Shown here: piece by piece, positions 9,815-20,420 of the stretch
How the letters are laid out: every line of letters begins with the position of its first letter
Numbering within the stretch: position 1 is the first letter of the stretch
Assembly: GCA_003427395.1 (NCBI GenBank)
Contig: BFEA01000014.1
Coordinates: 786,835 to 850,834 of the forward strand
DNA length: 64,000 nucleotides
Direction: 5' to 3'
From: Chara braunii
Taxonomy: Eukaryota; Streptophyta; Charophyceae; Charales; Characeae
Notes under the pieces: generated by a model
The model's input: only the letters and a program-made list of their open reading frames with translations
Told to the model about the DNA's origin: nothing
Databases searched by the model: none
Made by a program: the position numbers and the translations under genes

Positions 9815-9841
9815 AAGGGACGCTGGACCCGATTTCCAGCC
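9815..9841 (+). mobile_element. Single LINE-tail hairpin remnant
   Basis: GGGACGCTGGACCCGATTTCC followed by AGC pairs GCTGGA with TCCAGC around a 7-nt loop. It matches the third hairpin of the LINE tail in plus-strand LINE orientation. The remaining parts of the tail are absent or unrecognisable. Confidence 0.5.
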
Positions 9842-9988
9842 AAGCCTAAGCTGAGTAATGGCCTCAGTACACTGGGATGAGATGTGCTGGGATTCCCAGC
9901 CTCCGGTCGTGATTGATAATATAGTAAATATACAAGAATAATTTCCTTTATTTTTTTGCAAGAAAAAACAGTCTGAGGATTGAGACCA

Positions 9989-10098
9989 CTACCTTCTTTC
10001 CCGAATACAACATACGGTCATTATAGCTGTATGTGGACTGAAAGATGCCTCAAATACAGCTATAATGACCATACGTTGTATTCAGGGGAAGAAGGTGG
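9989..10098. repeat. Long palindrome (fold-back element)
   Basis: The left arm (9989-10032) and right arm (10054-10098) are near-perfect reverse complements: GAATACAACATACGGTCATT against AATGACCATACGTTGTATTC, extending outward through CCTTCTT/AAGAAGG. Arms are about 44 bp with a 21-nt loop. There are only a few mismatches (ATACGG against ATACGT, and CCCG against CAGGGG). No TSD is obvious. Confidence 0.9.
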
Positions 10099-10837
10099 CT
10101 TACCAGGCTAACTTAGCAAGGGGTGAGGCGTGGTACATCCTTCCTTCTGGAAGTAATCAATGCCGTCCACTAGGGTGTCTCAACCATAATGGGGAGAAGT
10201 GCAATCAGACTCGCTATCTTTCACACTTCTCATGCATGTAAACAGGAAGCGCAGCAAACTGGCAACATGCGCCTACTCAGAACTCAGAGATATGGAAACC
10301 AAAATCACAGTTCAGATACAAGTTCACTTCAGATGGCTATGGCGTCACAGCGCCTCAACTCTCTGCTCACACACACACAGGATCACCCTGGATATCCCAC
10401 ACGCGGCACTCTGTACACACATACGCACACACACGCTACACTCTCCTAACAGCTATGGCGGCTATGGCCGCTGCTACCCTATCGCTATGGCTAAGCTCCT
10501 TCTCTCGCCCACTTCGTCTTCGGGCTCGCTGCAGACCACCTCGCACAAGTCGCTGTGGCAGCGCTTCCGCATGGCTTACGCAGGAATGAATGAATGGATG
10601 GGCGCTGCCTCTTGATTTATACTTCTGTATCTCGTTGGTCTGCCCCTTTCCCATGCCTGTGGTGCACACAGTCCCACGCGGTACTTGCTTGACTGGAGTA
10701 GGACTGACTGGGACTGGGACTGCTGACTCAGCACGGGTGGACTCCCCCACTTGCCCACTTGCCTCAGCCTAAACGTGAGCAGCTTCGAAAGGCCACTACT
10801 AGGACCTTCCGGAAGGCCGTGGACTTCGCCTTTCGAT

Positions 10838-10930
10838 ACTGTAGCAGCTACGACCTTGACCCTTCAGGACTGTAGCAGCTACGACCTTGACCCTTCAGGA
10901 CTGTAGCAGCTACGACCTTGACCTTTCGGA
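10838..10930. repeat. 31-bp tandem repeat, three units
   Basis: Units start at 10838, 10869 and 10900. Each reads ACTGTAGCAGCTACGACCTT followed by GACCCTTCAGG; the third ends in TTTCGG. The first two appear identical. Confidence 0.95.
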
Positions 10931-11343
10931 GGAGCTACAGCTACGACTTCTAGACCTTGCTAAGACTCCTACCCGACAGGTCTACAGATCGAACCCCTAC
11001 TACCTACGGACCCTACGACAGTCTACCAACTGTTACAAATACACAGGTCACGGGTTCAACTCTCGGGGTCGAGACAGATACTGTACACAGGTAAGGTGAG
11101 GACTAGGGATCGAGCCCTGGGATCTGCATCGGCTACTGCGAACAGGTGAATACCATTTCAGAAGTGTTAGAGTGCGAGTAAAACTTGTATCTTTTGACTT
11201 GCTGGGTAAATAGCAACCGGATTTTCGCTCCCCAGAATGGATAAGGAGCCAGAACTGAAGGTTCTGTTTTTATTATTAAAAAAAAACTGTTAAAAAAAAA
11301 AAAAAAAAAAAAAAGCGAAGGAAAGAAAAAACAGATGATGATA

Positions 11344-11399
11344 GATTTTGTTTTGTTCGAGTTGCACAACAACAGGAGTCTGAACCCTATGACAAGATG
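11344..11399 (-). ncRNA. Decayed type III hammerhead ribozyme
   Basis: On the minus strand the cleavage triplet GTC is kept within CATCTTGTC, followed by the stem I region (AGGGTTCAGACTCCTG). The first core box has become CTGTTGT instead of CTGATGA, and the second reads CAAAAC where GAAAC is expected. The homologous segments at 14748-14800 and 24362-24423 keep better cores, which is the basis of this call. It should be inactive. Confidence 0.45.
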
Positions 11400-12206
11400 C
11401 AGAATCCCCATATTGATGCTTTGCATCAGTGAACCCTTCGATCCTTGGTAAAAGCAGATTGCCGGCAGGCAACACTACAAGCAGAACAAAGGAGCATTGC
11501 CGACAGGGAGCACTACAAGCAGAACAAAGCAGCAGGCAACGACGACACAGCAAAGCGCCAGGCAATGCTGCTGGGCAACCCAACTACACAACCCAACTAC
11601 ACAATCTCAACGCTAACTGGATGGAACGACAGCGCAAGCGGACGGGCAACATGGCAACAACACAGCAAAGCACAAGGCAACACTGCGAAAGGAAGACAAG
11701 GCATGCAAGCAATGGGCAGTAAGGTAACAGCACAGCGAAGCACAAGGCACAACCAACAACGCAGCCAAACTAGATGGCAGAACACTGGCAGCTGCAAAGA
11801 ACTCCATGGTGAGTGAGCGGGATGTGCCGCAAGGCAGCCGTGGAGCACAGACAGGGCAGTCAACACATCCAACACGGAGCAAAGCAGTACACCACCTACT
11901 CATACCACAAGTGAACCTCTCAGACTGTTGGTTCCCACCACCCGCAGAGCCAAACATCCGTCATCACCCGTAGCAAACACAGAAATCCAGAAAAGAGAGC
12001 GCCCCCCCCCCCCCCCCCCCCAACCACCCAACGAGTGCTGCAGGCTCTCGGCTCTCCAAACGCCCCGCCACCCACTGTTTAGCACATCTTAGAGGTGCTC
12101 ACTTAAACTCGCAGAAAGTACAAGGAAAATGAAAGACAATTGATTGTGTGTGAGTGTGTGCGTGCGTGTGAATATACAACTCTTCAAAAAAAGTGCGACT
12201 GTGTCA

Positions 12207-12262
12207 AACTGTTTCATCGGACCTTCACTGACTCATCCCGAGATTGAACCCTGGGAATCTGT
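12207..12262 (-). ncRNA. Decayed hammerhead ribozyme, second copy in repeat A
   Basis: On the minus strand GGGATGAGTC and GATGAAACAG are recognisable versions of CTGATGAGTC and CGACGAAACAA from the related copies, and CAGGGTTCAATCTC matches their stem I. Stem II is disrupted. It is homologous to the better copies but probably inactive. Confidence 0.4.
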
Positions 12263-12544
12263 CCAGGATGCATTCGACTGATGGATAAGGAGTCTTAAGG
12301 ACTCAAACACCTCACCCAGAGTTAGTGACACCTCTGAGAACAGTGGTCGACGTTACGCACCCCAACCCTGCAATCCCAGCTAACTCATGGTTGGAACCCT
12401 GAGAAGAATGGCAGTAAGTCTGAGGCAAAGCCCAGTCCCTCTTCCCGTCGGCCAAGGAAAAAGGTATTTACGTCACAGCCACAAAACCCACTCTTCTTTT
12501 TCCCTTTTGTTTTGTAAACATCACAGTGCAAGGCCGCTATCCGA

Positions 12545-12650
12545 GTGGTGGTGAGAGAACCACCCAGATGGAGGCCTTGAAGGGAGGATGGCTCCAGTCT
12601 ATTGGTGGGGAGCAGCACCAGCTGGAAATCGGGTCCAGCATCCCATTATT
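12545..12650 (-). mobile_element. LINE-tail fragment
   Basis: Plus-strand text 12591-12645 has SL2 (GCTCC...GGAGC around AGTCTATTGGTGG), CACCAGCTGG and SL3 (GCTGGAAATCGGGTCCAGC). A short hairpin GTGGT (12545-12549) with ACCAC (12559-12563) sits where SL1 is found in better copies. Orientation matches a minus-strand LINE end. Confidence 0.6.
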
Positions 12651-12901
12651 TACATCAGTAGTCCATAAAAGATAATCAGTCCACCATGACTGCCCTCCTG
12701 GAAACTGACTGTCCGTGGTTTCAACTCTGACTGTTGTCTGGGACCCTGCCTGTTACATACCCAGTTGGGCAATGTATGTATAAAGAAGGATCCGCAATGT
12801 GATAAAAAGGACTGAATGAACAATGCGGTGTTAGTGGAATCTCAACAAGCAATGTACATCCTGATACATACAAAATGGCACCTTATAGCGCAGTGGAAGA
12901 C

Positions 12902-13260
12902 TTAGATATAAGCCCTGACCTGACCGGGACTGACCTCTCTCACGTAGTACAAGACAGTGCAGCGGAATGCTAGAATACCAATGACTAGCCCGATCAATGT
13001 CGCAATGCAGACCAAATACACATCATCCTCATCACAAGGTGTGAAGGGGCCTGGCGCTACACACAGGAAGAATGCGCCAGGTCCAGACCATACACAGACG
13101 AAGAGGAGGGGATCAGACGAAGAAGAGGGGAAAGATGGGAATGTCGTCAACACCAAGTCTTCGGGACAAGTCCCAGATAATCCCTCGTCAAATGTCTGAA
13201 GCCCAATGTCGAGTCTGGATCCAAATGTCACCAATCCCTCTCTCTCGTAGTCTGCTGCTG
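12902..13260 (-). CDS. Possible exon encoding a membrane segment (unrecognised)
   Basis: A minus-strand frame is open from the CT microsatellite leftwards. After an acceptor-like CTACCTGACTTCACTGCAG (near 13260) it encodes a stretch ending in an acidic patch (CDEDD) and a hydrophobic helix VYLVCIATLIGLVIGILAF, then a polar tail. GTGAGAGAG near 12940 could be a splice donor. The helix composition is what a single-pass membrane protein would show, but I know no family for it. The part over the microsatellite is low-complexity artefact. Confidence 0.3.
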
Positions 13261-13319
13261 CAGTGAAGTCAGGTAGCGAGAGGGTGAGGGGGAGATGGTG
13301 GACTGAGAAGAGGAAGAAG

Positions 13320-13326
<7 letters not shown>

Positions 13327-13353
<27 letters not shown>

Positions 13354-13354
13354 N

Positions 13355-13391
<37 letters not shown>
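13327..13391. repeat. (CT)n microsatellite
   Basis: About 65 bp of CT dinucleotides with one undetermined base at 13354. It is flanked on the left by GAAGAAGAAGAA. Confidence 0.98.
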
Positions 13392-13393
<2 letters not shown>

Positions 13394-13849
13394 GTGCCAG
13401 GTACTAACCTGTGAAGATGGCGCTGTGCTGCAGGTACCTCGACGACGAGGTGGAGCTATGGTGCTGCAGGTAAGTCTCCCTGGCCTCCGCCCAAGCTCTA
13501 TCTCTCTCCAGTGCTACTCTAGCTCCTAATAGCGCCCAGCGCTGAAGACTACTGCTAACGCTACTACTACTACTGCAGAGCTCCTCCAGAGTGCTGCTGC
13601 CGAATCCTGAAGACTACCTCCTGCCTCCTGAACTGCACGTGAAGTGCCTGGGAAGTCCCTATGAACTACCTGCAGCCTGCAGGGTGGGCCAGTCTTATAT
13701 AGTGCTGGCCCGTCCAGGAGGTTGCCCTCGCCAATGCCAAAACGTGCCAGACCCTGGCGTTGAAGCTCAAAGAAAGGTTGTCTTGAAAACAGGCCCAAAA
13801 TGGCCTGTGCTAAAACCCTGGTCTGGTGCCTAAGTTTCAGGGCAGGTCG

Positions 13850-14045
13850 ATCTTATGAGGGCCTGAAAATGGCCCTCCGTCTCAGGCTGAAAAGACTCAG
13901 GGCCTGGAGGGCCCTGTTTTAGGCTGAATCGACACAGGGCCTGTAGGCCCTTGTTTTCAGGCTTTCAGGCTGAAACGACACAGGGCCTGTAGGCCCTTGT
14001 TTTCAGGCTTTTGGCTGACACGACACAGGGCCTGAAAATGGCCCT
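13850..14045. repeat. Imperfect tandem repeats around GGGCCTGTAGGCCC
   Basis: Several units of about 45-55 bp share GACACAGGGCCTGTAGGCCC and TTGTTTTCAGGCT; the final unit has GGGCCTGAAAATGGCCCTCG instead. The core GGGCCTGTAGGCCC is itself a palindrome, so each unit can form a small hairpin. Confidence 0.8.
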
Positions 14046-14618
14046 CGTTTGCAGGTGCAGCATGTAACACTGCCTCTTCAGCCTTACTTTAGCCACTTGC
14101 TATTCTCATTTATTTACCTAGCTGGACCCAGTATTTAGCATCTGAATATCCGAATCCCGCAGCCACTCTGGATACCCACTGTGTGTGTTTGCAATGCCAG
14201 GAACTCCACAGACACTCCACGGCAGGCTGTGCAACATTACGCTATATGAATAAAGCCACCTAAAACAGAGTACTAAGCCTCATTCACCTGGATATAGTAG
14301 GATGCCTTAGCACAGGGCAACCGTGTGTATGACACTCCCCAAGGCACTAGACAACAAGCAGCAGCAAGACATATAGGCTGGAGGGCACGTGGGAGGCCCG
14401 TGGGCAGACAAAAAGCACACAGCAGCGAGACATAAAATACTGAAACAAAAGACATAAGCTGGAGGACACGGGGGAGGCGGGTGGGCAGGCAACAGCAAAA
14501 AGCAGCGAGGCTCGGAAGACAGTGAAGCAAAAGACAATCGGGTGGAGGGCACGCGGGAGGCAGGTGGGCAGAAAAAAAACAGCACGGGGCAGTGAGCCAA
14601 AAGCAGCCCAAAAAAAAA

Positions 14619-14663
14619 NNNNNNNNNNNNNNNNNNNNNNNNNNNNNNNNNNNNNNNNNNNNN
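14619..14663. other. Assembly gap (45 N) in an A-run
   Basis: Undetermined bases flanked by A on both sides. It lies inside repeat B, and the A-run length is probably the cause of the gap. Confidence 0.99.
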
Positions 14664-14747
14664 AAAAAAAAAAAAAAAAAAAAGGCAGGCAGGCAAGAAG
14701 AATGCAAGTTCCAAAAACAAAAAGCGAAAAAAATGTAGATGATGAAA

Positions 14748-14800
14748 GGTTGTTTCTTTGAGTTGCACCGACTCATCAGGAGGCTGAACCCTCAACAATC
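14748..14800 (-). ncRNA. Type III hammerhead ribozyme, best first half
   Basis: Minus strand, 5' to 3': stem III strand GATTGT, cleavage position T, stem I GAGG-GTTCAG-CCTC (perfect), core CTGATGA (14773-14779), stem II strand GTCGG, then GAAA and stem III partner ACAACC (four of six pairs made). The stem II partner is damaged (CAAAG where CCGAC is expected). The triplet is GTT; a C-to-T change at a CpG would turn GTC-GAGG into GTT-GAGG, and one related copy keeps GTC. This copy has the intact core that the 24.4 kb copy lacks, and that copy has the intact stem II. Confidence 0.65.
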
Positions 14801-14911
14801 TGCAGAATTCCCGTATTGATGGTTTGGGTCTTGAACTCGTTGATCCTTGATGAAGGCAGACTGTCCCCAACCAGAACATAGCAGCAGGCATCAACTCAGC
14901 AACACAACTGG

Positions 14912-15058
14912 TTAACAGGGACCCCCACTTTCAGCTCCTGAGTAACAGGTCGAAAACTGAAATTAGGGTTTGCACGAACTTTGCGAGTCAAATTTTATGT
15001 TTTTTGAGTTTTTTTTTTCCTGCATGAAAAGTTGTCTGAAAACTGAGGCCTCCGTTAA
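14912..15058. mobile_element. TTAA-flanked MITE, CAGGGACCCCC family (copy 2)
   Basis: TTAA (14912-14915) followed by CAGGGACCCCCACTTTCAG. The right end CTGAAAACTGAGGCCTCCG precedes TTAA (15055-15058). The ends are imperfect inverted repeats. The interior phrase AATTAGGGTTT and GAGTCAAATTTTATG have counterparts in the longer copy at 5.05-5.44 kb. It is inserted inside repeat B. Confidence 0.75.
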
Positions 15059-15710
15059 CCGCCTCGCCTCAGCGAAGCACCAGGCAACGCGGCTGGAGCA
15101 ACCCAACTGCGCAACACCAAAAACAACTGTGTGAACGACATGACAAGCGGACATCTAAAACGGTTGCAGTGCAGTGAAGCACAAGGCAGCCAAACTACAC
15201 AGCACACAAGCAAAGGACGCGGAAGGCAAGGCATGTGGATGAGCAGCAAGACAGCATAGCAGCGAAGCACAAGGCAACACCAACAACACAGCCACACCAC
15301 GCCAGGAACACAGCATCTGCAAAGAACAACCTGTGAAGCAAGCAGGATGGGCAGCAACGCAGCAGGGGAGCACAGACAAGGCAGTCCACACATCCAACAG
15401 GGGGCATAACGGCACATACACTACTCAAATCACGAGTAAACCCCACAGACTGTTGAATTCCATCGCCCGCTGAGCCGCGGAGTCACTCCAACACGTATGT
15501 CCTCCCCATAGACCATATGCACCACAGAAAACATCACGAACAGAGCGACTACCCTAACAGTCCTACAGGCACTCCAAGCAACCGACCACCTCCTGTTCAG
15601 CACTTCTTAAAGGTTCTCCTCAGACACACAGAAAGTGCTTCGAAAAAATGCAAGAACGAGAAAAATCAAACATAAAACTGATTGTGTGTATGCGTGTTTT
15701 GGATTTTCAA

Positions 15711-16443
15711 CACAACAGCCCGTATTCTACCCAGATAAGTAATTCCAAAATTGAAGCAGCCTTAGTACTATTGCAGACAACAAAAACACTTGAGTTGACA
15801 CAATCAAAGAATGAAACAGTTTTACGTCTATAGCAAGCAACATGGAGCAGAATAGATCGTTCAAATCCCTTTCTTAACTGTAATTACTTGGGTTCTCTTT
15901 GAAGTGCCCTTTTCATTTGTTCTTGCAGCTCCCTTCTAGTAAGTTTGTACTATGCCTCTCACGTTCAAGGCTGGCCATGTTGATTGTGGTTGAGCACAAG
16001 CTGCTCACATCCCCAGGTGCCTTAACGGCACACTTGCACATTATGAAAGGAGGCAGAGTAAAGAGGGAGGTATACTCCTGTTCATTTTACCTTAAATCTT
16101 CAGCTTATATTTGTCCGTTCTTTAAATGATGCTCATCTACTAGTAGCACAGAAGGGAAATGAGGAAGGAAAGGGTAGGAGGCGGAGTTCTGTAGGTAGTG
16201 AAGGGCAGGAAAGTGGGAAAGGGTAGGGGAGGAAGTGGAGTGGCAAGGGATAGAACAGAGGTGTGATGAACTTCACAGGGTTCTACATACTCACCGCGGA
16301 AAGAGACTACCCTAGAATGGCACAAGAGGCCAGTCTGTCAGTGTATGGGTTGCAGAAGATTTTGAGTTGAGGAGCAGTCGTTTCCTATGGTAAGTGGCCA
16401 CCCCTACAGACTGGACAGGACCGGTTCTGGTGTTGACTGTGGA
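15711..16443. other. No recognisable gene
   Basis: A/T-rich then G/A-rich DNA. The purine-rich stretch 16140-16260 (GGAAAGGGTAGG, GGAGGAAGTGG) is low complexity. No conserved frame is visible. Confidence 0.5.
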
Positions 16444-16458
16444 AGCACCGCATCCAAG

Positions 16459-16478
16459 TGAGTGTGAGTGTGAGTGTG

Positions 16479-16514
<36 letters not shown>
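16459..16514. repeat. (GTGTGA)n and (GT)n microsatellite
   Basis: Starts as GAGTGTGAGTGTGAGTGTGA and passes into pure GT dinucleotides. Frames through it are artefacts. Confidence 0.97.
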
Positions 16515-16517
<3 letters not shown>

Positions 16518-16775
16518 AATCATATCCCACGGCATCTCTGCCATGCACCCCACCCAAAAATCACAGTGGTACATCAAGCCCTGCTCATCCAAACTAATGC
16601 TTTCTGCTGCCACTCCACTTCTCTGGACCTACCTCATACATCCGTGGCTTACCATGACCAGCTTTCCAGCATCCCACATAGAATGGAGGGTGTGAGGGGG
16701 GCGGGAGGGCAGACAACAAGCAGATCAAACACTCACACCAAAATAAGTCCCAAAACGAAACCAACACCAGAAGGT

Positions 16776-17809
16776 TGTAATGAACCCAGTCAGGAGAGAG
16801 ACTCATCAAGTGTCGAAATACAAGTCTCAGCGCTGATAAATGTCTCCAATAATAATGAAATGCGATCTGTAATACAATGTCTCGTAACCATAGGACAAAA
16901 CTGATGGGAGGGAGAGGGTTGAAGAGAAAGTATCCATTATGTCCTTGTAGATAGATCCCCCTCAATCCCCACTCCTCCTACGATCTCCCCACTTCCACAT
17001 TAGCAAACAGTATCCCAAAAACGAGTTTGACAAGATCTGATCACGGCATAGTGCCTCGTTGACACAGATCTTCCATGAAAACATCTCTGCAGCACACAAT
17101 GATGACAGCATCAACAAGAAAGTTCCCCTCTCTCTCTCATTCAATCAATCCCACAGTTCCTGATCTCCCTCCTTGTCGAATTCCCGATCTGCGTCAAAGA
17201 CAGTGTGGCATGCGCCATGTCAGCAATGTGGAAGACAATGTGGCAAGTGCCATGTCAGCAACCAAGTAGACAGCTGGCACCAAAAGCAGAGAGGCGCCAG
17301 CACGCAATGCAGCAATTTTGCGTCGTCGTCGCACAATGCCAATGGTGCCAACGTCTTGCCAGCATCAAGCCAGCGCCGTGCCAGCGTCAAGCAGCAAGTG
17401 CAAGACTAAATGTTGACCCCCGGGGGCTGGGTCAATAAAAAATGTTGATGCCGTTGACCAGCTTCTGGTCTCTCAAGTACAAACGCTCAGATTGCCTCAC
17501 AGCCAACGGCTTGGATCGCGTACAGTTACAGACTTCCACTTGGACCAAATGCTGCTTGGATACCTGCGTACAACAAAGTGTGTATGTCCGATCGGTGGCC
17601 TGGACTGCATCCGTGCCAACTTCGACTCGTGAACCTCAGTATTCCGAGTTACAGCTAACTTCGGTCAACTGTTAGGTGCAGGGCCTCTGAAGCCTCATTT
17701 CAAGGCCTTTTTTCGTTCGTTCGGTCGCAAGGTTTTTTTGAGGCCGGACTGTGGTCTGTGGGTGGCCCCCCAGGCCGATGACATAAGCATATTTCAGCAG
17801 GTTATTGCA
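16776..17809 (-). repeat. 3' LTR of the chromovirus
   Basis: On the plus strand it begins TGTAATGAACCC and ends GGTTATTGCA, giving the usual TG...CA ends with inverted tips TGTAAT/ATTGCA. It matches 23219-24206 along its length with many substitutions. No clear polypurine tract is visible on its internal side (minus-strand text before the LTR is AAAGAAAGTCAAAAAATGAG further away). Confidence 0.88.
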
Positions 17810-17876
17810 TTCTTGCTGGCCCAATTTTCGAGTTTCATCGCAAAAATCTCATTTTTTGACTTTCTTTTAACCACGC

Positions 17877-18130
17877 TCATATGGAGAGAGCAGTAGGTAA
17901 AAACTTTTTCTTGCTCAGCCATCGAGCTTCGAACGGGGGATGAGACATAAACTTTACCTTCAATTGCTTTTGTGGCCTACCTCTGCCACCTGTAGAAAAG
18001 TATCCATGTTCAAGTATCTTCTCAACTTCATAACCTTCATCCATTGAAGGAGGAAACATAGATGGTCTGTTGGGAAAATCATGTCCTTCTACATATGGCA
18101 GTAGCTTAGAGGCATGAAAGACAAGATATG
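17877..18130 (-). pseudogene. Integrase C-terminus and chromodomain remnant
   Basis: Minus strand. A segment HLKTYLVFHASKLLPYVEG in one frame, matching the F(H)VSxLKPY-type motif of gypsy integrases, is followed after a short gap by YEVEKILEHGYF, then GRGRPQKQLKVKF and PFEARWLSKKKF. The order Y.VE.IL..R, K.YLVKW and W..... is that of a chromodomain. Several aromatic-cage positions differ (VKF where VKW is usual). The domain targets integration to marked chromatin in intact chromoviruses. Confidence 0.75.
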
Positions 18131-18379
18131 TCTTGAGGTGTGGGGGTACATCTATTCTCTATGATGGTCCATCAATATCCCCTATCACCTTGGAAACTTC
18201 CCCGGGTCTGTAGTAGACATGTGGCAGCGTCTGTGATACATTTCTTTTAAGGAAAATTATTTAGATTTGACCCAAACAAGATCTCCTTCTTTGAACTTTG
18301 ATGGTCGACGATGTTTGTTAGCATGTTCAATCATTTGTAGTTGGGCTTTCCGGACGTTTTCCTTGACTTTTTTATGTCC

Positions 18380-19262
18380 TCTTCATACAGAACTGCAAAT
18401 TCTCATGTTCATGAGGGTAGCCATTGGACTCGGTCCCGTGTTAAATTATCAATGGGACGTCGCGGTTTCCATCCTTTGTGAAGTGCGTTCGGTGTACTGA
18501 TAGTGACGGTGTGAACATTGTTTTCATCCCAATCTATCTGAATTGGCCTTACATACATTCGCAAAAGTTGATGGTACAGATGACTCATCGGTTCAGTTTG
18601 CCCATTCGTTTCAGGGTGTCTCCCTGATGATATGGTCAATCGGGTGTCATACGCCTCCATCAATTTTTGCCACTGTTGGCCAGTGAATCGTACATCTTGG
18701 TACAAGACGATGATTTTTGGAAATCCATATTTTAAAACTCATCGCATCTAGAACTTCTGGAAGACGAGTTTTATTCTAGCTTCGGTAGGTAGAGGGATGA
18801 ACATAACATATTTAGAGAATCGATCCACAGGAACCATTATTTGACTCACTCACTTGGAATAGGTAGTGGTCTCAACAGTCTCAACGGATTTTCATATGAG
18901 GCCTTATTCCTTTGGCAAACAAGACAAGTTTGCACATAGGTGAACACATCCTCGTTTATTCCTTTCCATTCAAAGTGTTCTCTAACGTTAGCATATATCT
19001 TCTTGAATCCAAAGTGTCCTTCACTGTCAAGGCATTCCCCAATAATCATACTCTTAATTGGTTCCTCGTGTGGAATGAAAAGTCTTTCTTCATTTTTGTC
19101 AATAAAGAAGAATAAGTCATCAGGTATTCGATAATCAGGGAAGTGTTTAGGGGTTTTTTGTAGGGTCCCAATGATACGATTCGATACTAGATCATATGCG
19201 TAACCCTTACGAATTTGATCTTCCAATTCATTCCCAATATCGGGATAGGAGACTATGGTCAC
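18380..19262 (-). pseudogene. Integrase zinc-binding and catalytic core remnants
   Basis: Minus strand. The segment 18846-19262 contains the HHCC zinc-binding region, seen as SEGHFGFKKI followed by CLVCQRNKAS, and ends in LLRPLPIPSE, the usual linker into the catalytic core. The segment 18409-18705 contains RFTGQQWQKLM, then TISSGRHPETNGQTE (family form SxxYHPQTDGQTE). The first catalytic Asp appears in VPVDRFSKY near 18830, as VPVDRFSK. Stops and a frameshift near 18720-18845 separate the parts. Confidence 0.85.
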
Positions 19263-20420
19263 AAAAAAATCAGATTACTTTAACAAAGCATCTACAATAA
19301 CGTTAGACTTTCCTTTAATACTTTTAACGTATCAACGAATGCAGACCATCTAACTAACTTGTCGGAGAGTCGAGGTTGAGTCTTTATCCACTTCAGGATT
19401 GAGTGGTTTGAACAAACTGTGAAATGTGTCAAGAGCAACTAGTGTTTCCATATGTCCAAAGCTGCAACTAAGGCATACAATTCCCTTCCGCACGTGGAGT
19501 TGGCCACCTTGTTAAACGAAAGATGCTTGGTCATAACCTCAACGGGTCTATATCCCTTACCGACATCTTATTGTAGCACCACCCCAATTTCATACTGACT
19601 ACCATCATTAGTGACAATGAAAGGGAGAGAAGGATCAACAATTTTCAAAACAGGATATACACACATGTTTGAACTTTTTAAATGCAGACTCACAATCTTT
19701 GTCCCATAACCAAGGCTTTTCTTTCTTCAAGAGTCTTCTTATAAGCGAAACTATCAATGAAAAGTTCATTTCGAACTCCCTGTAATAACTAGCAAGTCTT
19801 AGAAAATATTTTAGTTCAGTGATAATCCTAGGTGTAGGCTAATCCCGAATTGCTGTTGCTTTCTTCTCTTTTGACCTTAATCCCTCTTCGTTCACTATGT
19901 GTCAAAAAGGTATTACCTCAGATTTAGCAAACTCACATTTCTTAGGATTCAGTTTGTAAACGCTGTCTCCCCCACTCGCAAGTGTTTTTCATGTTCCTCA
20001 AGTGTTTTACTATACACGAGGATATCATCGAGATACATTACAACGAACTGACCCAACCATTCATGAGACAATTTATTCATAGACCTTTGTAAAGTAGCAG
20101 GCGCATTAGCCAATCCGAAAGGCATAACTGCAAACTCATAATCTCCATACCTGGTTAAGAAGACAATCTTGTGTTGATCTTCAGGCGTCCCCTCGATTTG
20201 GTGGTATTCTGACTGCAGATCAATCTTACTAAAGTGCTTGCATCCCTGCGACTGATTAAGCAAGTCGTCAATGTGAGGAAGAGGTTTCGCATTCTTCGCT
20301 GTGACGGAATTCAATCCTCGGTAATCAATACAAAACCTAAGTTGTCCTCTTTTTTTTTATACAAATAAGATAGGAGCACCATAAGGAGATGAACTTAGTC
20401 GAATCCATCTTTTTTCTATA
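19263..20420 (-). pseudogene. Reverse transcriptase and RNase H remnants
   Basis: The frame at 19949-20314 has the RT palm: FSKIDLQSEYHQI, then FGLANAPATLQRSMN and the catalytic box MYLDDILVYSK (YLDD). Upstream, a shifted frame has [16 protein letters not shown] and FCIDYRGLN. Downstream 19300-19900 carries thumb, connection and RNase H traces in several frames with stops (for example RLASYYREFEMNFS). It is a clear but dead RT. Confidence 0.88.

Larger units (their letters stand above)
11300..12330 (-). mobile_element. Retrozyme-like interspersed repeat A with two hammerhead remnants
   Basis: This block aligns by eye with repeat B (14.7-15.7 kb). Shared phrases are GCACAAGGCA, GCAAAGAAC, GAGCACAGAC, GGGCAGTC followed by CACATCCAAC, CAGACTGTTG, and GTTTAGCACATCTTAGAGGT against GTTCAGCACTTCTTAAAGGT. 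Minus-strand hammerhead-like segments lie near both ends (11344-11399 and 12207-12262), about 860 bp apart. Paired hammerheads in terminal repeats flanking a short noncoding body describe retrozymes, the non-autonomous LTR elements of plants. I did not find a tRNA binding site, so this is a likely rather than proven call. The C-run at 12001-12020 and A-run at 11293-11314 are local simple repeats. Confidence 0.5.
14340..15710 (-). mobile_element. Retrozyme-like interspersed repeat B, with nested MITE
   Basis: This copy aligns by eye with repeat A (11.3-12.3 kb) over 14740-14880 and 15065-15710. It is preceded by a diverged direct repeat of about 110 bp (AGGCTGGAGGGCACGTGGGA at 14370, AAGCTGGAGGACACGGGGGA at 14457 and a third similar phrase at 14538). 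One hammerhead is present at 14748-14800; I could not find a second near 15.7 kb. Cysteine-rich minus-strand frames in both A and B come from the same GCAGCAAGGCA-type repeats and are not genes. Confidence 0.5.

Noticed and set aside
11030-11110. tRNA-like words (GGGTTCAACTC and GGATCGAGCCC)
   Set aside because: No acceptor, D or anticodon arm could be folded around them. I found no tRNA or 5S rRNA gene in the window by eye.
15055-15446. Cysteine- and leucine-rich minus-strand frames (also at 9.1-9.6, 11.3-12.0 and 14.3-14.9 kb)
   Set aside because: They translate GCAGCAAGGCA-type interspersed repeats. Similarity between copies is at DNA level in all frames, not protein-specific.
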